The notes beneath the pieces are model-generated. The model was not told the origin of the DNA. It saw only the letters and a list, made by a program, of their open reading frames with translations, and searched no databases. From Neopusillimonas maritima (GTDB lineage: Bacteria; Pseudomonadota; Gammaproteobacteria; Burkholderiales; Burkholderiaceae_B): a stretch of 64,000 bases of DNA. Position numbers and translations under genes: made by a program. The stretch lies in assembly GCF_003576595.1 (NCBI RefSeq), contig NZ_NQOU01000001.1:250337-314336 (forward strand), read 5' to 3'. Below are positions 56,141 to 64,000 of the stretch, piece by piece (position 1 is the stretch's first letter; each line of letters opens with the position of its first letter).

Positions 56141-57355
56141 ATGAAAAAAACCGACCTCTCCCAAAACGAACCTGTCGCCACACAAGAGGCACGTCGTCAG
56201 TTTCTAAAATTATCATCGCTGTTTACCGCAGCAGGCGCGCTTCCCTTGCTTAATTTGCACAAGCAAGCGCGCGCAGCGGAAACGGATGCCCCCCTAAGAA
56301 TTGGCTACCTGCCCATTACAGACGCCACACCATTATTGGTGGCCCATAACAATGGCATTTTCGAAGAACAAGGTATTAAAGTTGAGAAGCCGCGTTTATT
56401 CAGAAGCTGGGCGCAATTGGTTGAGGCCTTTCTGGCCGGGCAGGTCAACGCGGTACACCTGCTCTCACCCATGACGATCTGGGCACGCTACGGAAGCCAA
56501 TCGAAGGCTAAGATCGTCGCGTGGAATCATATGTCCGGTTCGGGCCTAACCGTGCAACCGAACATCAACGACTTGTCCGACCTGGGCGGCACAACTGTCG
56601 CCATTCCCTTCTGGTATTCAATCCATAACGTCGTACTGCAACACCTACTAAAAAGTAAAGGCCTGGAATCGATCGCCGACGGCGAGCCGGGCCCCAAGCA
56701 AGTGAAGCTTGTTGTCATGGCACCATCCGATATGCTGCCGGCATTGGCCAACCGCCGCATTTCAGGCTATATCGTGGCGGAACCGTTCAACGCGGCGGCC
56801 GAACAATTGAAAGTAGGCAAAATCCTGCGGTTCACCGGCGACGTATGGAAAGACCACGCGTGCTGCGTTGTTCTAATGCACGAGGAAGACACAGTGAACC
56901 GCCCCGAATGGTCGCAGGCCGTAGTGAACGGAATTGTTCAGGCACAAGCCTGGATTCAGGACAACCGTGAGGAAACGGCGCGAATCCTGTCAAAAGAGCA
57001 CGATCAGCGCTATACACCGCATGCCTATGAAACCCTGGCTGAAGTACTCGTTCCGGCAAAGCTCAATCGCGCCATGTATGAGAAAAACGGCGCCATCGTC
57101 AACACAGAATGGGAGGAAAAGCGCATTGACTTCCAACCCTACCCCTTCCCCAGCTACACCGAAGAGTTGGTGCGCCGACTGAAAGACACCCTGGTCTCCG
57201 GGCGCAATGACTTCCTGGCTGAGCTGGATCCTGCCTATGTTGCAAAAGACTTGGTTGACGACCGCTTTGCCCGCAAAGCGATCGAGTCAATCGGTGGTTT
57301 GCCGGTATTCGGCCTCCAGCCGGACTACGAGCGTCAGGAAATCATCACGGTTTAA
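56141..57355 (+). CDS. ABC transporter substrate-binding protein (NrtA/SsuA/TauA-type)
   Basis: 404 residues. The N-terminus has a twin-arginine-like motif (EARRQFLKLSSLFTAAGALP) pointing to Tat export, then IGYLPITDATPLLVAHNNGI, GQVNAVHLLSPMTIWARYG and GGTTVAIPFWYSIHNVVLQH, as in the large NrtA/CmpA-like receptors of the NitT/TauT class. The ligand is not predictable. It begins 13 nt after the ATPase gene, between ATPase and permease. Confidence 0.9.
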   Translation: MKKTDLSQNEPVATQEARRQFLKLSSLFTAAGALPLLNLHKQARAAETDAPLRIGYLPITDATPLLVAHNNGIFEEQGIKVEKPRLFRSWAQLVEAFLAGQVNAVHLLSPMTIWARYGSQSKAKIVAWNHMSGSGLTVQPNINDLSDLGGTTVAIPFWYSIHNVVLQHLLKSKGLESIADGEPGPKQVKLVVMAPSDMLPALANRRISGYIVAEPFNAAAEQLKVGKILRFTGDVWKDHACCVVLMHEEDTVNRPEWSQAVVNGIVQAQAWIQDNREETARILSKEHDQRYTPHAYETLAEVLVPAKLNRAMYEKNGAIVNTEWEEKRIDFQPYPFPSYTEELVRRLKDTLVSGRNDFLAELDPAYVAKDLVDDRFARKAIESIGGLPVFGLQPDYERQEIITV

Positions 57356-57367
57356 TCAGGAGTCTCC

Positions 57368-58150
57368 ATGTTAAAAGCCCTTTCATTTTCTGTTCCAGGA
57401 AAACGCACCCTGTTGAGCCTGAGCGGCCTGCTGGTGCTGATCGGGCTGTGGTCGCTGGGAACCCGTTGGCTACAACAAGACATTGGCCTGGCAGGTTTGC
57501 TGGGCCCTGAAGAAACATTTCAAAACCTGTTCAGTTTGCTGGCAGATAATCAGCTTACCGTTCACACCTTAACCAGTATGAAACGGGTTCTGATTGGATT
57601 ATTGCTGGCTTTGTTAATCGGCGTTCCCGTCGGCCTGGCCATTGGGAGTTCGCGCACACTTGAAAACAGCACCAGTAGTGCGTTTCAGTTTTTGCGCATG
57701 ATCTCACCGTTGTCCTGGATGCCGATTGCCGTCATGGTTTTCGGCATCGGCGATGCCCCCATTTACTTCCTGCTTACCTTTGCCGCGGTATGGCCGATTA
57801 TTCTGAATACGGCCGCCGGGGTAAAACAGCTGGATAAAAAATGGCTGATGCTGGCCAAAAGTTTAAGTGCCACCCGCTGGGAACTGCTTTCCCGTATTAT
57901 CATGCCGGGAATCCTGGGCCACATCCTTACCGGTGCGCGTTTGGCAATCGGGATTATCTGGATTGTTCTGGTGCCCTGCGAAATGCTGGGGGTCAGCTCA
58001 GGCCTGGGTTACTTTATTCTGGATACACGAGACCGCCTGGCGTATTCCGAACTGATGGCCGTTATCGTGCTGATCGGCGCCCTGGGCTTTATGCTGGACA
58101 CCATTGCCCAGAAACTGTACCAACGCTGGACCCATACGCCGCAAACTTAA
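57368..58150 (+). CDS. ABC transporter permease (SsuC/TauC-like)
   Basis: 260 residues with about six membrane helices and the coupling EAA-type loop (LAKSLSATRWELLSRIIMPG, followed by GARLAIGIIWIVLV). It completes the importer. AGGAG precedes the start. The 3' end overlaps the convergent second ClC gene by 4 nt. Confidence 0.93.
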   Translation: MLKALSFSVPGKRTLLSLSGLLVLIGLWSLGTRWLQQDIGLAGLLGPEETFQNLFSLLADNQLTVHTLTSMKRVLIGLLLALLIGVPVGLAIGSSRTLENSTSSAFQFLRMISPLSWMPIAVMVFGIGDAPIYFLLTFAAVWPIILNTAAGVKQLDKKWLMLAKSLSATRWELLSRIIMPGILGHILTGARLAIGIIWIVLVPCEMLGVSSGLGYFILDTRDRLAYSELMAVIVLIGALGFMLDTIAQKLYQRWTHTPQT

Positions 58151-59538
58151 GCCTGTTGCTCAGCCCGTTGCCGGTCTTGCTCACGAATGGCTTGCCGGAA
58201 CCGGCCGGCAGCGTAATGGTAGAAAGGCTGGGGCGTAATCTGGCGGGAGACCACGGAAGCCAGCAACGATGCCAACAATAGCCAAAACAACATCGGCTGG
58301 CTACCAGTCATTTCCATTGTAATCACACTAGCGGTCAGTGGTGCCTGCGTTGCGCCGGCCAAAAATGCAGCCATGCCTAGCAACGCAAGCACTTCGGGGT
58401 CGGACAACCCATTAAAAACGTGCGCCAACTCGGCGCCAATTCCCGCGCCCGTGGTTAAAGCGGGCGTAAAAATCCCCCCTGGAATACCCGACCAATACGT
58501 CACAACTGTTGCCAACAACTTGCTGATGCCAAAGCCGGCTTCAACCTCAGCACCGCCCGATAAAGCCTGGGCGGCAATGCCGTACCCGGTTCCGTAAACC
58601 GTATGATGCGTTAACGTGCCAAGCGCCGCCAAGATCAGCCCTAGCAGGAAAGCCATTTGAATCGGGTGGCGTCGTATCCAGCCCCGCATACGAGAAGGCG
58701 CAAACGCGGCGGCACCCTTGGCCAATAACCTTGAAAAAAACCCGGCGGCCACACCGCAAATGCCGCCGGCCAAAACCACACCCCAGATTAACTGCCGATG
58801 AGCGGCCTGCGTATCAAACATACCAAAGTAAGGATTGTTCCCCATCAGTGCCACAACAATAAAGCCGCTAGCCAATACACCCAGCAGAACCATTCTTTGC
58901 CATTTGAACGATACGCCTCGCCCAAGCTCTTCAATGGCAAAAATAACCCCGGCCAAAGGTGCATTAAATGCCGCAGCCAAACCGCCTGCCGCTCCGGTGG
59001 CGATCAATTCCGAAGTTTGTACATGAATGAGCGGAACACCCAGCACTCTGCAACACTTTCCCCACGCCAGCATTAAAGCCGCCCCAACCTGAACCGACGG
59101 CCCTTCACGCCCAACCGAAGCCCCCGCGATAAGCGCCAGAAAAGTGAGCGGAATTTTCCATAAAGCCTGTACCAACGACACCAAACGACCACGCCCCGAA
59201 TCATCCGGCAAAGACATCGCGGCAATCACCTGCGGGATCCCACTTCCGGCGGCAAAAGGGGCAAAGCGACGTGTCATCCAGCAGAGCAAAGCCAAACTAC
59301 ATGGAATAACAATCCACACAGCCCATGGCGCCAGCGCCACCCATTGCTGATTCAACTTAATGCCCCAATCCACCAAATGCGCGAATCCGATAGATACCAG
59401 GGAAACCAGCCCTGCCCCAACCAGCACCAGTGAAAACTGTAAAGAACGGCGTGAGAATCTATTTAAGTGACGGACTCGTCGGCGCAACGAAGCGCGTATC
59501 CGTTTAAGCGAAGAATCAGGATTTTTTTTTGTCGACAT
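58147..59538 (-). CDS. ClC-family chloride/proton antiporter (second of two)
   Basis: 463 residues. AAGSGIPQVIAAMSLPDDSG (selectivity Ser), ASVGREGPSVQVGAALMLAW (gating Glu), GVIFAIEELGRGVSFKWQRM (proton-pathway Glu) and YWSGIPGGIFTPALTTGAG. It is clearly divergent from the ClC protein at 45.3-46.6 kb and has a long basic N-terminus (KRIRASLRRRVRHLNRFSRR). Last gene of the minus run nadE-DUF2254-ClC, 21 nt after the DUF2254 gene. Confidence 0.93.
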   Translation of the reverse strand: MSTKKNPDSSLKRIRASLRRRVRHLNRFSRRSLQFSLVLVGAGLVSLVSIGFAHLVDWGIKLNQQWVALAPWAVWIVIPCSLALLCWMTRRFAPFAAGSGIPQVIAAMSLPDDSGRGRLVSLVQALWKIPLTFLALIAGASVGREGPSVQVGAALMLAWGKCCRVLGVPLIHVQTSELIATGAAGGLAAAFNAPLAGVIFAIEELGRGVSFKWQRMVLLGVLASGFIVVALMGNNPYFGMFDTQAAHRQLIWGVVLAGGICGVAAGFFSRLLAKGAAAFAPSRMRGWIRRHPIQMAFLLGLILAALGTLTHHTVYGTGYGIAAQALSGGAEVEAGFGISKLLATVVTYWSGIPGGIFTPALTTGAGIGAELAHVFNGLSDPEVLALLGMAAFLAGATQAPLTASVITMEMTGSQPMLFWLLLASLLASVVSRQITPQPFYHYAAGRFRQAIREQDRQRAEQQA

Positions 59539-59559
59539 GCAAAAGGTTCGGAAAACAAC

Positions 59560-60852
59560 TTAACGCGGTGGAAACAAACGATTAGAAAGGTCGGTCAGAT
59601 TCCGGCGGTCTGTTTCAAGATTTAAAACCTGCATCACACGTTCCAGCGCCAGCCTGGCGTGATCGCGAGCGGCCTCACCCAAAGTATCAGGTTGAAGTTC
59701 AGCCAAGTGGCTGAGCACTTTCTGCAACCGTACCTGAACCTCGATCATCCCGGCACCATCCCGGGCAATAGGAGTAAAAAAATCGTTAAACACATCTTGC
59801 GGGTCGAGCGGCGGCATCCAGACATTTTCACACAAGGGTTTGCCTTCTTTGCCTGCCCGCCGGGCGTCGCTACGGCCATCGGCATGGTGCTCCCAACAAG
59901 ACAATATCCGCACTGAACGGCTCAGAACATCAATGGCCGTTCCCGGATCATTCATGGCGGGAGACAGCGCACGCGACGCGATTTCAGCCAACACACACAT
60001 CCCGTAGCGTGGATCCTGATCAAAAGACCGCTCGGCATCCAGCGAAAAAGCGCCTTGCAAGATGCCGCGTTGCTCGTCAGTCAGGGAGCCTTCAATTTTC
60101 GCCAACGGTGTGCTCGGATTTACAAAAGACCCAGGGGCGGCCAAAACATAGACCTTTACGCCCCATTCACAAGCGCACTCCGATAACTTTTGCGTATCGA
60201 TATGCTCAACATAGGCCACTTTCCAGGCAGGCAGCGTCTGCGCCGTATCCGGGATTACCGAAAGGTTGGTTAAAGGGTTCGCCCCCAAACAAGGATGCTC
60301 AACCCAGTATTCAAGCGCAGCATGGGCCGCTTTTTCCACCCTTTCAGTTGTATTTCCCACCCGGCCGAAATGCGTTAGGTGGGAAATCCAGCGTAATAAG
60401 GTCAGCGCCACAATCAAAATCATGGCCAGTGACACAACAAACAACAATACCCGCCCGCCATCACCGTAAGCACCAGCATTCAAGCCCACAATACCCACCA
60501 GGCTGAAAAGAAACGCCCCCAGGAACGTCGATAGAACGTTCTGGGTGGTCGTGTCCTGCATAAGCAAGCGCGTTGCCCGGGGTGTCACACTGGACGTCGC
60601 AGCACTGTAGGCCGACACCATGACGGTGAGCGAAAACGTTGTAACGGCCAGCATACTGCTGGCCATAATATCGAGAATTTGGTCGACGGCATCGGCACCA
60701 ATACGTCCGCCGAAATCAGCCGGGATATAGGGGTCAATCCAAATGGCCACCAACGCTGTCACAATAGCTAATAAGGAATACAACAAAGCCCGAACCCACA
60801 AGGTGCGGGAAAACTGCTTCAACAACCAGTCCCATTTGGAAATCATCGCCAT
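59560..60852 (-). CDS. DUF2254 family membrane protein
   Basis: 430 residues. Four hydrophobic helices at the N-terminus (about 18-150, including ALLYSLLAIVTALVAIWIDP, ILDIMASSMLAVTTFSLTVM, SAYSAATSSVTPRATRLLMQ), then a soluble domain (GKILAEIASRALSPAMNDPG-like segment, TAIDVLSRSVRIL). It matches the DUF2254 membrane family, of unknown function. Its position between nadE (9 nt) and a ClC gene (21 nt) may hint at ion or stress homeostasis. Confidence 0.85.
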   Translation of the reverse strand: MAMISKWDWLLKQFSRTLWVRALLYSLLAIVTALVAIWIDPYIPADFGGRIGADAVDQILDIMASSMLAVTTFSLTVMVSAYSAATSSVTPRATRLLMQDTTTQNVLSTFLGAFLFSLVGIVGLNAGAYGDGGRVLLFVVSLAMILIVALTLLRWISHLTHFGRVGNTTERVEKAAHAALEYWVEHPCLGANPLTNLSVIPDTAQTLPAWKVAYVEHIDTQKLSECACEWGVKVYVLAAPGSFVNPSTPLAKIEGSLTDEQRGILQGAFSLDAERSFDQDPRYGMCVLAEIASRALSPAMNDPGTAIDVLSRSVRILSCWEHHADGRSDARRAGKEGKPLCENVWMPPLDPQDVFNDFFTPIARDGAGMIEVQVRLQKVLSHLAELQPDTLGEAARDHARLALERVMQVLNLETDRRNLTDLSNRLFPPR

Positions 60853-60861
60853 AAGCCTTGT

Positions 60862-61695
60862 TCAGGATGGGGAATAAGGCAACGCACGTTTGTGGGCGGT
60901 GCGGCGAAAAATATCCACAATCCGCTCGAAAACATCCGGTGCAACCTCCTTCCCTTCAAGGAAGTCATCAAGTTGGTCGTAGGTGAGGCCAAACGCGTGT
61001 TCATCCGGTTTCTGAGGAGCCAGCGACTCAAGGTCGGCGGTTGGTACTTTATATACGAGGTCATCAGGGGCGCCCAATGCATGTGCCAGAGCTCTGACCC
61101 GCCTTTTCGACAAACCCGTAAGCGGCGTAAGGTCGGCGGCGCCGTCACCAAATTTGGTAAAAAAACCCATCAAGGCCTCTGCCGCGTGGTCAGTTCCCAC
61201 CACGACCCCGCCATAAGCACCCGCAACGGCATACTGCGCAATCATGCGTTGGCGCGCCTTAATATTCCCCAAAACGAAATCCTCGTGAAAAGCATCCCGA
61301 AAGCCGGTACCCCCTGCTTTAACAGCCTGCAGCATTGAGTCGGATGCGGCCTTGATATTAACCGTGACAACCTCATCGGGTTTGATCACGTTCAGGCTCG
61401 CCTGGGCCTCACTTTCGTCTTTTTGTTCGCCGTAAGGCAAGCGCATGGCATAGAACCGCGCAGCCCCTCCTTGCGCGCGTAAGTTTTCAACCGCCCTTTG
61501 GCACAAACAACCCGCCACCAAAGAATCAACCCCGCCACTGACACCCAATACGAGAGAATCAATACGATGACGTTTCAGGTAATCGGCCAGAAAACCGGCG
61601 CGCCGGGAAATTTGCGCATCAACATCGAAGTGCTCATCAACACTCAATTCGGTTCTGATTTGATTCTGGAGGGAAATTTGTTCGGCAGACAACAT
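60862..61695 (-). CDS. nadE: Ammonia-dependent NAD+ synthetase
   Basis: Amidates nicotinic acid adenine dinucleotide. 277 residues: the PP-loop LVLGVSGGVDSLVAGCLCQR near 48, GTDHAAEALMGFFTKFGDGA near 168-187, LTPLTGLSKRRVRALAHALG and VPTADLESLAPQKPDEHAFG near 219. No N-terminal glutaminase domain, hence the NH3-dependent short form. First gene of the nadE-DUF2254-ClC run. Confidence 0.95.
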   Translation of the reverse strand: MLSAEQISLQNQIRTELSVDEHFDVDAQISRRAGFLADYLKRHRIDSLVLGVSGGVDSLVAGCLCQRAVENLRAQGGAARFYAMRLPYGEQKDESEAQASLNVIKPDEVVTVNIKAASDSMLQAVKAGGTGFRDAFHEDFVLGNIKARQRMIAQYAVAGAYGGVVVGTDHAAEALMGFFTKFGDGAADLTPLTGLSKRRVRALAHALGAPDDLVYKVPTADLESLAPQKPDEHAFGLTYDQLDDFLEGKEVAPDVFERIVDIFRRTAHKRALPYSPS

Positions 61696-61812
61696 GGGGC
61701 ATCCTTACACGCTGAAAGCGGCATTTCAAAAGAGGTATGATAGCTGATGACTTATCCAATCATGCGATAACCATCGCTCTGTTGCACAACTCAACTATTA
61801 GGGAAACAACAT

Positions 61813-62382
61813 ATGTCTTTGAAGTTGCACGTCATTATCTGCAGCACACGCCCCACCCGTGTGGGCCCGTCGGTGGCGAAATGGTTTGCTGAATATGCCA
61901 AAAACCACGGTACCGGTTTTGATGTCAACCTGGTGGATCTGGCCGAGGTTGACCTGCCGCTGTTTAACGAACCAAACCATCCGGTGCAACGCAACTATCA
62001 GTTCGATTACACCAAGCGCTGGAGCGAAATCGTAGAATCAGGCGATGCATTTGTTTTTGTCACGCCGGAATACAATTACAACCCGCCCCCCTCTTTCTAC
62101 AACGCACTCACTTACCTCAGCAAAGAGTGGAACTATAAAACATGTGGGTTTGTCGGCTACGGCGGCGCTTCCGGCGGTGTGCGGGCGATTCAATCGGCCA
62201 AAACGCTGGTGACCACCTTGAAAATGATGCCAATGACCGAGTGCGTTATGGTTCCCATGGTTGCCACCATGATCGACGATGACAAAAACTTCAAGTCGAA
62301 CGAGTTAATAGAGAAATCGGCCGATGCCATGCTCATCGAGCTGAAGAAATGGGCGGCGGCAATCAAACCCATTCGCGGTTAA
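61813..62382 (+). CDS. NADPH-dependent FMN reductase family protein
   Basis: 189-residue flavodoxin-like protein. ICSTRPTRVGPSVAKWFAEY is the phosphate-binding loop, VFVTPEYNYNPPPSFYNALT near 77-96 and GFVGYGGASGGVRAIQSAKT near 111-130 are the flavin loops. Likely a quinone, chromate or azo-type reductase; the substrate is unknown. It precedes the pirin gene by 27 nt on the same strand, a frequent pairing. Confidence 0.9.
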   Translation: MSLKLHVIICSTRPTRVGPSVAKWFAEYAKNHGTGFDVNLVDLAEVDLPLFNEPNHPVQRNYQFDYTKRWSEIVESGDAFVFVTPEYNYNPPPSFYNALTYLSKEWNYKTCGFVGYGGASGGVRAIQSAKTLVTTLKMMPMTECVMVPMVATMIDDDKNFKSNELIEKSADAMLIELKKWAAAIKPIRG

Positions 62383-62409
62383 TCCTTCATTTTTCATAGG
62401 GGTGATGCC

Positions 62410-63291
62410 ATGTCTCAACCTACGCCTGTTGACCAAAACACTGAAACCGTCGCGCACTCACGAAATGTAGAGCGCCTGGTGGCGGGACAGCCCACATCAG
62501 ACGGCGCAGGTGTACGCCTGACGCGTGTCATCACCCAGCATCTGCAACGAAGGCTCGACCCTTATCTTATGCTCGATGCTTTCGGCAGCGACAACCCGGA
62601 TGACTATATCGCCGGCTTTCCAAACCACCCACATCGCGGGTTTGAAACCATTACGTACATGATTGCCGGCCGCATGCGTCATAACGATAGTCGCGGCAAC
62701 GAAGGTATTCTGCAAAATGGCGGTGTGCAATGGATGACCGCCGGGCGCGGCATTATTCACTCTGAGCTCCCTGAACAGGAAGCCGGTGTAATGGAAGGGT
62801 TTCAACTGTGGCTGAACTTACCCGCCAATGAAAAAATGGGTGAGCCGGCCTATAAAGACATCCAAAACGACGACATTGCCGAGATACAACCCAATGCCAA
62901 CGTAAAAGCACGCGTCATTGCGGGAACCAGCCATGGCGTAAGCGGCACAATTCAGCATCCGGTTACCCAACCCCTCTATCTCGATATCCATTTTTCCGGC
63001 CCAGGCCATTTCAGGCAATCACTTAAACCAGATCACAATGCCTTTATTTTTGTCTATCGGGGAGCGGTTGCCGTAAACGGTAAAAATATCCCCCTGAAGC
63101 ATATGGCGATACTCGAAAACGACCCACAGGCCGACGGCGTCGTGATTGAAACCGACGATGCTGCAAAACTCATTCTAATCGCCGGTCGGCCGCTTAAAGA
63201 GCCCATCGCGCAATACGGCCCGTTCGTCATGAATACGCAACAGGAAATTATTCAGGCAGTTACGGATTTTCAGGAAGGTCGGCTAAATTGA
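62410..63291 (+). CDS. Pirin family protein
   Basis: 293-residue bicupin. The metal-binding N-terminal cupin has [20 protein letters not shown] and [20 protein letters not shown], with the conserved His and Glu ligands; the C-terminal cupin lacks obvious ligands. Bacterial pirins include quercetinases and redox-sensing regulators. AGGGG precedes the start. Its 3' end overlaps that of the convergent ribA by 32 nt. Confidence 0.92.
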   Translation: MSQPTPVDQNTETVAHSRNVERLVAGQPTSDGAGVRLTRVITQHLQRRLDPYLMLDAFGSDNPDDYIAGFPNHPHRGFETITYMIAGRMRHNDSRGNEGILQNGGVQWMTAGRGIIHSELPEQEAGVMEGFQLWLNLPANEKMGEPAYKDIQNDDIAEIQPNANVKARVIAGTSHGVSGTIQHPVTQPLYLDIHFSGPGHFRQSLKPDHNAFIFVYRGAVAVNGKNIPLKHMAILENDPQADGVVIETDDAAKLILIAGRPLKEPIAQYGPFVMNTQQEIIQAVTDFQEGRLN

Positions 63292-63913
63292 ACCAATGCC
63301 CCATTTTGGCGGCTTTGGTTTGCAGATAGCCTTCGTTATAACGATTGCGGTTAACCTGCAACGGAACGCGTGCCACCACTTCAATACCATTTTCACGCAA
63401 GGCATCAACCTTGCGGGGGTTATTGGTCATTAAACGTAATTGCGTCACCCCAAAATGCTCGAGCATGGGGCGGCACACGTCGTAGCGACGCATGTCTGCC
63501 GGAAACCCCAAGCGCACATTCGCCTCGACCGTATCAGCGCCTTCATCTTGCAGACTATAGGCCCGAATTTTATTGACCAACCCAATACCCCGCCCTTCCT
63601 GGCGCAAGTAAAGCAACACCCCCCGACCCTCGGCCGCAATTGCCTGCAAAGCGGCCTCAAGCTGGGCGCCGCAATCACAGCGCTGGCTAAAAAGCGCGTC
63701 TCCCGTCAGGCACTCGGAATGCACTCGCGCCAACACGGGCTCGGTGGTGCTTAAGTCGCCAAGCGTCATGGCGACATGTTCTTTACCGCTTTCGGGTGAG
63801 ACAAAAGCGTGCAAAGAAAAAACAGCCCAGGGAGTGGGCAGCTTACAGGTGGCTACGTAGTCCAATTTGGTACTCTGAGAAACGGCAAATACGCCGCTTG
63901 CTGGGTTCGGCAA
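63260..63913 (-). CDS. ribA: GTP cyclohydrolase II
   Basis: First step of riboflavin synthesis. 217 residues: the zinc cysteines in [20 protein letters not shown] near 68-87, [20 protein letters not shown] near 103-122 and [20 protein letters not shown] near 158-177. Stand-alone RibA without a RibB domain. Its last 32 nt overlap the convergent pirin gene. Confidence 0.95.
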   Translation of the reverse strand: MPNPASGVFAVSQSTKLDYVATCKLPTPWAVFSLHAFVSPESGKEHVAMTLGDLSTTEPVLARVHSECLTGDALFSQRCDCGAQLEAALQAIAAEGRGVLLYLRQEGRGIGLVNKIRAYSLQDEGADTVEANVRLGFPADMRRYDVCRPMLEHFGVTQLRLMTNNPRKVDALRENGIEVVARVPLQVNRNRYNEGYLQTKAAKMGHWFNLADLPENP

Positions 63914-63940
63914 AAGCTAAAGATTAACATTCTTTGAGGG

Positions 63941-64000
63941 TCAGAGCAGATTCTGAAAATCAACCGATCCCGGATCGGTGTCCCATTGCCCTTGCGCCAG
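63941..64000 (-). CDS. C-terminal tail of an unidentified protein (5' part outside window)
   Basis: The minus frame at the window edge reads LAQGQWDTDPGSVDFQNLL then TGA, 27 nt upstream of ribA. The composition looks like a true protein C-terminus, and the spacing suggests a gene co-transcribed with ribA. Nineteen residues are too few to name it. Confidence 0.5.
   Translation of the reverse strand: MAQGQWDTDPGSVDFQNLL

Noticed and set aside
1-64000. tRNA or rRNA genes, prophage
   Set aside because: No cloverleaf-like or rRNA sequence apart from tmRNA, and no phage structural genes were seen on either strand.

Overview
The window looks like chromosomal DNA of a beta-proteobacterium of the order Burkholderiales, most likely family Alcaligenaceae (relatives of Bordetella, Achromobacter, Pusillimonas). 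The tmRNA encodes the tag ANDERFALAA, as in that family. The order gyrA-serC-pheA-tyrA-aroA-cmk-rpsA-ihfB-lapA-lapB-rfaE-rfaD-comEA-cysM-mltB, followed by a deacetylase and etfBA, is a Burkholderiales housekeeping layout. G+C is in the mid-fifties by eye, with a visibly G+C-richer patch at about 37-40.5 kb.

Layout. 1-2.4 kb: end of a cbb3 oxidase cluster (ccoN partial, ccoS, and a copper-ATPase-like protein reduced to its membrane domain) read from a perfect FNR/Anr-type promoter. 2.4-12.9 kb: queF, an MFS transporter, pgsA-uvrC-nagZ-acpS-enoyl-CoA hydratase-orn, a Ste24-like protease, rsgA and a Nudix hydrolase. 12.9-14 kb: rplS, here without its usual rpsP-rimM-trmD neighbours, next to repeats resembling an IS21-type end, a small unknown gene and the etf terminator. 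14-33 kb: etfBA, deacetylase, mltB, cysM, comEA, the heptose/LPS genes, ihfB, rpsA, and aromatic amino acid and serine genes behind gyrA. 33.4-35.9 kb: ompA, ubiG, gph and ssrA (tmRNA).

35.9-41.5 kb is a decayed island beside the 3' end of ssrA: two ISL3-type transposase remnants, a serine-recombinase/transposase fusion ORF, an old yellow enzyme, a small monooxygenase, a GlxA-type regulator, a fragment resembling the nuclease domain of McrC, and a higBA toxin-antitoxin pair whose toxin has lost its N-terminus. 41.8-45.3 kb: TAXI-type TRAP transporter with DUF1850. Then come a ClC antiporter and a broken DctM-type permease. 47.6-50.9 kb holds the most novel pair: an ATP-grasp ligase followed by a 677-residue protein with a papain-like Cys/His/Asn signature. 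Next are an AlkA-independent 3-methyladenine glycosylase (Mpg), an inactivated histidine phosphatase and a class V aminotransferase. 53.6-58.2 kb: an AhpD-like protein, an acyl-CoA-dehydrogenase-like flavoprotein and an SsuABC/TauABC-like ABC transporter. 58.1-61.7 kb, minus strand: nadE, a DUF2254 protein and a second ClC antiporter. The window ends with an FMN reductase, a pirin, ribA and the tail of an unidentified gene.

Most core genes sit in tight operons with 1-4 nt overlaps. Decay is concentrated at 36-52 kb, where at least five gene remnants lie near unusual intact genes. All calls rest on reading the sequence and family knowledge; no database search was run.
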